Part shown: one piece after another, positions 52,601 through 62,390 of the stretch
Layout of the letters: each line of letters opens with the position of its first letter
Numbering within the stretch: the stretch's first letter is position 1
Assembly (NCBI RefSeq): GCF_051401765.1
Contig: NW_027480464.1
Coordinates: 2,418,001 to 2,482,000 of the forward strand
From: Calliopsis andreniformis
Taxonomy: Eukaryota; Arthropoda; Insecta; Hymenoptera; Andrenidae
Length of the DNA stretch: 64,000 bases
Direction of reading: 5' to 3'
Position numbers and translations under genes: made by a program
The notes under the pieces: generated by a model
The model's input: the letters and a program-made list of their open reading frames with translations, nothing else
Told to the model about the DNA's origin: nothing
Databases searched by the model: none

Positions 52601-55509
52601 TCAATTCTCGACCCTCAATTCTCAGTCCTCAGACCTCAAACCTCAATCCTCAAACCTCAGCCCTCATCCTCAATCCTCAATCCTCAATCCTCAATCCTCA
52701 ATCCTCAATCCTCAATCCTCATTCCTCAATCCTCAATCTTCAATGCTCAATCTTCAATCCTCAATCCTCAATTCTCAATCCTCAATCCTCAATCCTCAAT
52801 CCTCAGTCCTCAAACCTCAATCCTGAATCCCCGATACTGAATCCTCAATCTTCAGCCCTCAGTCCTCTACAATCAGTTGTCAATCCTCAATCCTCAATAG
52901 AATATCATTAGTTCACAGTTTTCATTACTCAATACTCAATCTGCAATCTTCAAATCTCTATCCACAAACATCAATTCTCATCACTCAACCCTCAACACTC
53001 AGTCCCCAATCGTCAATATTCAATCCTCAGTCCTCAATCCTCAATCCACAATCCTCAACGTTCAATCCTCAATACTCAATCTTCAATGATCATTCCTCAA
53101 TCCTCAATCCTCAATTCTCAATCCTCGATCGTCAATCTTCAATCCTCAATCCTCAATCCTCAATCCTCAATCCTCAATCCTCAATCTTCAATCCTCAATA
53201 CTCAAACTGCAATCCTCAATCCTCAGTCTTCACTCCTCAATTCTCATTCTTCAATCCTCAATACCGGATCCTCAATCTTCAATCCTCAATCCACAATCCT
53301 CAATTCTCAATCCACAATCCTCAATCCTCAGACTTCAAACACCAATACTCAACCCTGAGTCCTCGTCCTCAATCCGCAACCCTCAATCCTCAATCCTCAA
53401 TCTTCAATCATCAATATTCAATCTTCAATCCTCAATCCTCAATCCTCAATCCTCAATACTCAATCCACAATCCTCAATTCTCAATCGTCAATGCTCAATA
53501 CTCAATCGTCAATCCTCAAACCCCAATCCTCAATCTTCAATCCTCAATCCTCAATCCCCTATCCTCAATCCTCAATCTTCAATCCTCAATACTCAATCTT
53601 CAATCCTCAGTCCTCAATACTCAATCCTCAATCCTCAATCCTCAATCCTCAATCTTCAATCCTCACTACTCAAACTGCAATCCTCAATCCTCAGTCCTCA
53701 CTCCTCAATCCTCATTCTTCAATCCTCAATACCGAATCCTCAATCTTCAATCCTCAATCCTCAATCTTCAATTCTCAATCCTCAATCCTCAATCTTCAAT
53801 GCTCAATCTTCAATCCTCAATCCTCAATTCTCAATCCTCAATCCTCAATCCTCAATCCTCAGTCCTCAAACCTCAATCCTGAATCCCCGATACTGAATCC
53901 TCAATCTTCAGCCCTCAGTCCTCTACAATCAGTTGTCAATCCTCAATCCTCAATAGAATATCATTAGTTCACAGTTTTCATTACTCAATACTCAATCTGC
54001 AATCTTCAAATCTCTATCCACAAACATCAATTCTCATCACTCAACCCTCAACACTCAGTCCCCAATCGTCAATATTCAATCCTCAGTCCTCAATCCTCAA
54101 TCCACAATCCTCAACGTTCAATCCTCAATACTCAATCTTCAATGATCATTCCTCAATCCTCAATCCTCAATTCTCAATCCTCGATCGTCAATCTTCAATC
54201 CTCAATCCTCAATCCTCAATCCTCAATCCTCAATCCTCAATCTTCAATCCTCAATACTCAAACTGCAATCCTCAATCCTCAGTCTTCACTCCTCAATTCT
54301 CATTCTTCAATCCTCAATACCGGATCCTCAATCTTCAATCCTCAATCCACAATCCTCAATTCTCAATCCACAATCCTCAATCCTCAGACTTCAAACACCA
54401 ATACTCAACCCTGAGTCCTCGTCCTCAATCCGCAACCCTCAATCCTCAATCCTCAATCTTCAATCATCAATATTCAATCTTCAATCCTCAATCCTCAATC
54501 CTCAATCCTCAATACTCAATCCACAATCCTCAATTCTCAATCGTCAATGCTCAATACTCAATCGTCAATCCTCAAACCCCAATCCTCAATCTTGAATCCT
54601 CAATCCTCAATCCCCTATCCTCAATCCTCAATCTTCAATCCTCAATACTCAATCTTCAATCCTCAGTCCTCAATACTCAATCCTCAATCCTCAATCCTCA
54701 ATCCTCAATCTTGAATCCTCACTACTCAAACTGCAATCCTCAATCCTCAGTCCTCACTCCTCAATCCTCAATCTTCAATCCTCAATACTGAATCTTCAAT
54801 CCTCAATCCTCAATCCTCAATCCTCAATCCTCAATCCTCATTCTTCTATCCTCAACACCCAATCCTCAACCTTCAATCCTCAGTCTTCAATCTTCAATCC
54901 TCAATAGTCAATCTTCAATCCTCAATCCTCAATAATCAATCCTCAATCCACATTCTTCAATCCTCAACACCCAATCCTCAATCTTCAATCCTCAATCCTC
55001 AGTCCTCAATTCTCAATCCTCAATCCTCAATCCTCAGACCTCAAACATCAATACTCAACCCTCAGTCTTCGTCCTCAATCCACAACCCTCAATCCTCGAT
55101 CCTCAATCTTCAATCATCAATATTCAATCTTCAATCCTCAATCCTCGATCCTCAATACTCAATCCACAATCCTCAATTCTCAATCGTCAATGCTCTATAC
55201 TCAATCCTCAATCCTCAATACTCAGTCCTCAATCCTCAATCTTCAATCCTCAGTACTCAAACCTCAATCCTGAATCCTCAATCCTGAATCCTCAATCTTC
55301 AGCCCTCGGTCCTCTACAATCAGTTGTCAATCCTCAATCCTCAATAGAATATCATCAATTCACAGTTTTCATTACTCAATACTCAATCTGCAATCTTCAA
55401 ATCTCTATCCACAAACATCAATTCTCATCACTCAACCCTCAACACTCAGTCCCCAGTCCTCAATATTCAATCCTGAATCCTCAATCCTCAATCCACAATC
55501 CTCAACGTT
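49667..55509 (+). repeat. Composite copy of 35880-42601 with an 880-bp deletion
   Basis: Up to about 51081 the offset to the source is 13787 (36231/50018, 37029/50816, 37192/50979). After that it is 12907 (38650/51557, 38845/51752, 39991/52898, 41047/53954, 42438/55345). The difference of 880 bp equals 126 units with two hexamers. The missing piece (about 37295-38175) contains the A2 and A5 blocks. The copy ends near 55508, where CAACGTTCAATCC replaces CAACGTTGAATCC and block Z begins. The 1056-bp dimer is retained at 52728-54767. Confidence 0.87.
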
Positions 55510-58500
55510 CAATCCTCAATACTCAATCTTCAATCATCAATATTCAATCTTCAATCCTCAATCCTCAATCCTCAATACTCAATCCACAATCCTCAATTCT
55601 CAATCTTCAATCCTCAATCCTCAATCCTCAATCCTCAATCCTCAATCCTCAATCCTCAATCTTCAATCCTCAATACTCAAACTGCAATCCTCTATCCTCA
55701 GTCCTCACTCCTCAATCCTCATTCTTCAATCCTCAATACCGAATCCTCAATCTTCAATCCTCAATCCTCAATCCTCAATTCTCAATCCTCAATCCTCAAT
55801 CCTCAGACTTCAAACACAAATACTCAACCCTCAGTCCTCGTCCTCAATCCACAACCCTCAATCCTCAATCCGCAATCTTCAATCATTAATATTCAATCTT
55901 CAATCGTCAATCCTCAATCCTCAATCCTCAATCCTCAATCCTCAACGTTCAATCCTCAATACCCAATCCTCAGTCTTCCATCCTCAATCCTCAATACTCA
56001 ATCCTCAATCCTCAATACTCAGTCCTCAATCCTCAATCTTCAATCCTCAATACTCAATCTTCAATCGTCAATCCTCAATGTTCAACCATCAATACCCAAT
56101 CCTGAGTCTTCAATCCTCAATCCTCAATCCTCAATCCTCCATCCTCAATACTCAGTCCTCAATCCTCAATCTTCAATCCTCAATACTCAATCTTCAATCC
56201 TCAATCGTCAATCCTCAATCCTCAATCCTCAGTCCTCAATTCTCAATCCTCAATCCTCAATCCTCAATCCTCAGACCTCAAACATCAATACTCAACCCTC
56301 AGTCCTCGTCCTCAATCCACAACCCTCAATCCTCAACACCCAATCCTCAATACTCAATCCTCAATCCTCAACCCTCAATCTTCAATCCTCAATACTCAAT
56401 CTTCAATAATCAATCCTCAATCCTCAATCCTCAATCCTCAATCCTGAATCCTCAACCTTCAATCCTCAATACTCAAACTGCAATCGTCAATCCTCAGTCC
56501 TCACTCCTCAATCCTCATTCTTCAATCCTCAATACCGAATCCACAATCTTCAATCCTCAATCCTCAATCCTCAATCCTCAATCCTCAGACATCAAACACC
56601 AATACTCTACCCTCAGTCCTCGTCCTCAATCCACAACCCTCAATCCTCAATCCACAATCTTCAATCATTAATATTCAATCTTCAATCTTCAATCCTCAAT
56701 CCTCAATCCTCAACCCTCAATCCTCAACGTTCAATCCTCATTACCCAATCCTCAGTCTTCCATCCTCAATCCTCAATACTCAATCCTCAATCCTCAATAC
56801 TCAGTCCTCAATCCTCAATCTTCAATCCTCAATACTGAATCTTCAATCCTCAATCCTCAATCCTTAATCCACAATCTTCAATCCTCAATACTGAATCTTC
56901 AATCCTCAATCCTCAATCCTCAATCCTCAATCCTCAATCCTCATTCTTCAACACTCAATACCCAATCCTCAATCTTCAATCCTCAATCCTCAATCCTCAA
57001 TTCTCGACCCTCAATTCTCAGTCCCAGACCTCAAACCTCACTCCTCAAACCTCAGCCCTCATCCTCAATCCTCAACACTCAATCCTCAATCCTCAATCCT
57101 CAATCCTCAATCCTCAATCTTCAATCCTCAATCTTCAATGCTCAATCTTCAATCCTCAATCCTCAATTCTCAATCCTCAATCCTCAATCGTCAATCCTCA
57201 ATCCTCAATCCTCAATCCTCAATACCCTCAATCCTCAATCTTCAATCCTCAATACTCAAACTGCAATCGTCAATCCTCAGTCCTCACTCCTCAATCCTCA
57301 TTCTTCAATCCTCAATACCGAATCCACAATCTTCAATCCTCAATCCTCAATCCTCAATCCTCAATCCTCAGACATCAAACACCAATACTCAACCCTCAGT
57401 CCTCGTCCTCAATCCACAACCCTCAATCCTCAATCCTCAATCTTCAATCATTAATATTCAATCTTCAATCTTCAATCCTCAATCCTCAATCCTCAACCCT
57501 CAATCCTCAACGTTCAATCCTCATTACCCAATCCTCAGTCTTCCATCCTTAATCCTCAATACTCAATCCTCAATCCTCAATACTCATTCCTCAATCCTCA
57601 ATCTTCAATCCTCAATACTCAATCTTCAATCCTCCATCCTCAATCCTTAATCCACAATCTTCAATCCTCAATACTGAATCTTCAATCCTCAATCCTCAAT
57701 CCTCAATCCTCAATCCTCAATCCTCATTCTTCGACCCTCAACACCCAATCCTCAATATTCAATCCTCAATGTTCAATCCGCAATACCCAATCCTCAATCT
57801 TCAATCCTCAAACCTCAATCTTCAATCCTCAATCCTCAATCCTCAATCCTCAATCCTCAATCCTCAATCCTCAATCCTCAGTCCTCAAACCTCAATCCTG
57901 AATCCTCAAACCTGAATCCTCAGTCTTCAGACCTTAGTCCTCAACAATCAGTTGTCAGTCCTCAATCCTCAATAGAATATCCTCAATTCACAGGTTTCAA
58001 TACTCAATACTCAACCTGAAATCTTCAAATCTCTATCCACAATCATCAATTCTCATCACTCAACCCTCAACACTCAGTCCCCAATCCCCAATCTTCAATC
58101 GTCTATCCTCAATCCTCAACCCTCAATCGCCAATCTCCAATTCTGAATACTCAATCTTCAATCCTCAATCCTCAATCCCCAATCCTCAATCCTCAATCCT
58201 CATTCTTCAATCCTCAATACCCAATCCTCAATCTTCAATCCTCAATCCTCAATCCTCAATTCTCGACCCTCAATTCTCAGTCCTCGGACCTCAAACCTCA
58301 ATCCTCAAACCTCAGCCGTCATCCTCAATCCTAAATCCTCAATCCTCAATCCTCAATCTTCAACCCTCAATACTCAATCTTCAATCCTCAATCCTCAGTC
58401 CACAATCTGCAATCCTCAATGCACAATCCTCTATCCTCAATCCTCAGTCCTCAATCCTCAATCCTCAATCCTCAAACCTCAATCCTCAACCGTCAGTCCT

Positions 58501-58640
58501 CGTCCTCAAACCTCAACCCCCAATCCTCAATCCGCAATCTTCAATCATTAATATTGAATCTTCAATCTTCATTCCTCAATCCTCAATCCTCAATCCTCAA
58601 TACTCAATCTTCAATCCTCAATGCTCAATCTTCAATCCTC
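55510..58640 (+). repeat. Block Z copy 2
   Basis: Matches 46620-49666 at offsets 8904 and 8973. It also matches 58909-61065 with an offset of 3374 bp up to about 57690. The 9-bp register break is at 57221 and the A1 block at 57973. The join with the preceding composite block falls at 55510-55535, inside TCTTCAATCATC. That phrase occurs in both source blocks and may have been the site of exchange. Confidence 0.85.
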
Positions 58641-61070
58641 AATCCTCAATCCTCAATCCTCAGTCCTCAATCCTCAATCCTCAATCTTCAATCCTCAATA
58701 CTCAAACTGCAATCCTCAATCCTCTGTCCTCAATCCTCAATTCTCATTCTTCAATCCTCAATACCGGATCCTCAATCTTCAATCCTCAATCCACAGTCTT
58801 CAATTCTCAATCCACAATCCTCAATCCTCAGACTTCAAACACCAATACTCAACCCTCAGTCCTCGTCCTCAATCCGCAACCCTCAATCCTCAATGCTCAA
58901 TCTTCAATCATCAATATTCAATCTTCAATCCTCAATCCTCAATCCTCAATACTCAATCCACAATCCTCAATTCTCAATCTTCAATCCTCAATCCTCAATC
59001 CTCAATCCTCAATCCTCAATCCTCAATCCTCAATCTTCAATCCTCAATACTCAAACTGCAATCCTCTATCCTCAGTCCTCACTCCTCAATCCTCATTCTT
59101 CAATCCTCAATACCGAATCCTCAATCTTCAATCCTCAATCCTCAATCCTCAATTCTCTATCCTCAATCCTCAATCCTCAGACTTCAAACACAAATACTCA
59201 ACCCTCAGTCCTCGTCCTCAATCCACAACCCTCAATCCTCAATCCGCAATCTTCAATCATTAATATTCAATCTTCAATCGTCAATCCTCAATCCTCAATC
59301 CTCAATCCTCAATCCTCAACGTTCAATCCTCAATACCCAATCCTCAGTCTTCCATCCTCAATCCTCAATACTCAATCCTCAATCCTCAATACTCAGTCCT
59401 CAATCCTCAATCTTCAATCCTCAATACTCAATCTTCAATCGTCAATCCTCAATGTTCAACCATCAATACCCAATCCTGAGTCTTCAATCCTCAATCCTCA
59501 ATCCTCAATCCTCCATCCTCAATACTCAGTCCTCAATCCTCAATCTTCAATCCTCAATACTCAATCTTCAATCCTCAATCGTCAATCCTCAATCCTCAAT
59601 CCTCAGTCCTCAATTCTCAATCCTCAATCCTCAATCCTCAATCCTCAGACCTCAAACATCAATACTCAACCCTCAGTCCTCGTCCTCAATCCACAACACT
59701 CAATCCTCAACACCCAATCCTCAATACTCAATCCTCAATCCTCAACCCTCAATCTTCAATCCTCAATACTCAATCTTCAATAATCAATCCTCAATCCTCA
59801 AGCCTCAATCCTCAATCCTGTATCCTCAACCTTCAATCCTCAATACTCAAACTGCAATCGTCAATCCTCAGTCCTCACTCCTCAATCCTCATTCTTCAAT
59901 CCTCAATACCGAATCCACAATCTTCAATCCTCAATCCTCAATCCTCAATCCTCAATCCTCAGACATCAAACACCAATACTCTACCCTCAGTCCTCGTCCT
60001 CAATCCACAACCCTCAATCCTCAATCCTCAATCTTCAATCATTAATATTCAATCTTCAATCTTCAATCCTCAATCCTCAATCCTCAACCCTCAATCCTCA
60101 ACGTTCAATCCTCATTACCCAATCCTCAGTCTTCCATCCTCAATCCTCAATACTCAATCCTCAATCCTCAATACTCAGTCCTCAATCCTCAATCTTCAAT
60201 CCTCAATACTCAATCTTCAATCCTCAATCCTCAATCCTTAATCCACAATCTTCAATCCTCAATACTGAATCTTCAATCCTCAATCCTCAATCCTCAATCC
60301 TCAATCCTCAATCCTCATTCTTCAACACTCAATACCCAATCCTCAATCTTCAATCCTCAATCCTCAATCCTCAATTCTCGACCCTCAATTCTCAGTCCCA
60401 GACCTCAAACCTCAATCCTCAAACCTCAGCCCTCATCCTCAATACTCAACCCTCAATCCTCAATCCTCAATCCTCAATCCTCAATCCTCATTCTTCAATC
60501 CTCAATCTTCAATGCTCAATCTTCAATCCTCAATCCTCAATTCTCAATCCTCAATCCTCAATCCTCAATCCTCAATCCTCAATCCTCAATCCTCAATACC
60601 CTCAATCCTCAATCTTCAATCCTCAATACTCAAACTGCAATCGTCAATCCTCAGTCCTCACTCCTCAATCCTCATTCTTCAATCCTCAATACCGAATCCA
60701 CAATCTTCAATCCTCAATCCTCATTCCTCAATCCTCAATCCTCAGACATCAAACACCAATACTCAACCCTCAGTCCTCGTCCTCAATCCACAACCCTCAA
60801 TCCTCAATCCTCAATCTTCAATCATTAATATTCAATCTTCAATCTTCAATCCTCAATCCTCAATCCTCAACCCTCAATCCTCAACGTTCAATCCTCATTA
60901 CCCAATCCTCAGTCTTCCATCCTCAATCCTCAATACTCAATCCTCAATCCTCAATACTCATTCCTCAATCCTCAATCTTCAATCCTCAATACTCAATCTT
61001 CAATCCTCAATCCTCAATCCTTAATCCACAATCTTCAATCCTCAATACTGAATCTTCAATCCTCAATCCT
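58641..61070 (+). repeat. Block Z copy 3 (period 3374)
   Basis: Repeats the preceding copy at 3374 bp: the ATGTTCAACCATC phrase is at 56078 and 59452, the ATG phrase at 57138 and 60512, and the 9-bp break at 57221 and 60595. The front (58419-58900) aligns with 46134-46615 with seven bases of difference in offset, that is, one heptamer. It ends near 61065, where CAGTCCTCAAACC begins the next block. An open frame of 474 codons (58621-60045) is heptamer read-through. Confidence 0.83.
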
Positions 61071-62390
61071 CAGTCCTCAAACCTCAATTCTGAATCCTCA
61101 ATCCTGAGTCCTCAATCTTCAGCCCTCAGTTCTCAACAATCAGTAGTCAATCCTCAATCCTCAATAGAATATCCTCAATTCACAGGTTTCAATACTCAAT
61201 ACTCAACCTGCAATCTTCAAATCTCTATCCACAAACATCAATTCTCATCACTCAGCCCTCAACGCTCAGTCCCCAATCCTCAATCTTCAATCCCCAATCC
61301 TCAATACTCAATCCTCAATCCTCAGTCCTCAAACCTCAATCCTGAATCCTCAACCCTGAATCCTCAATCTCCAGCCCTCTGTCCTCAACAATCAGTTGTC
61401 AATCCTCAATCCTCAATAGCATATCCTCAATTCGCAGGTTTCAATGCTCAATACTCAACCTGCAATCTTCAAATCTGTACCCACAAACATCAGTTCTCAT
61501 CACTGAACCCTCAACACTCAGTCCCCAATCCTCAATATTCAATCCTCAATTCCCAATCCTCAATCCTCAATCCCCAATCTCCAATCCTTAATCTTCAATC
61601 CTCAATACTCAATCTTCAATCCTCAATCCTCAATCCTCAATCCTCAATCCTCAATCCTCAATCCCCAATCCTCAATCCTCAATCCTTAATCTTCAATCCT
61701 CAATACTCAATCTTCAATCCTCAATCCTCAATCCTCAATCCTCAATCCTCAATCCTCAATCCTCAATCTTCAATCCTCAATACTCAAACTGCAATCCTCA
61801 ATCCTCAGTCCTCACTCCTCAATTCTCATTCTTCAATCCTCAATACCGGATCCTCAATCTTCAATCCTCAATCCTCAATCCTCAATTCTCAATCCCCAAT
61901 CCTCAATCCCTAGAACTCAAACATCAATACTCAACCCTCAGTCCTCGTCCTCAATCCACAACCCTCAATCCTCAACACCCAATCCTCAATCTTCAATCCT
62001 CAATCCTCAGTCCTCAATTCTCGATCCTCAATAATCAATCCACAGTCCTCAATGTTTAATCCTCAATACCCAAACCTCAATCTTCAATCCTCAATCCTCA
62101 ATCCTCAATCCTCAATCCTCAATCCTCAATCCTCAATCCTCAGTCCTCAAACCTCAATCCTGAATCCTCAAACCTGAATCCTCAGTCTTCAGACCTCAGT
62201 CCTCAACAATCAGTTGTCAATCCTCAATCCTCAATAGAATATCCTCAATTCACAGGTTTCAATACTCAATACTCAACCTGAAAACTTCAAATCTCTATCC
62301 ACAATCATCAATTCTCATCACTCAACCCTCAACTCTCAGTCCCCAGTCCTCAATCTTCAATCCTCTATCCTCAATCCTCAACCCTCAATC
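61071..62390 (+). repeat. Distant copy of 18707-20030
   Basis: The A2, A5 and A1 blocks at 61165, 61417 and 62235 have the same spacing (252 and 818 bp) as those at 18803, 19055 and 19873. The offset is 42362 bp. Relatives at 37601/37853 and 43010/43262 share the first pair only. Private changes here include CAGTTCTCAACAATC near 61127 and CCTGAAAAC near 62278. Confidence 0.82.
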
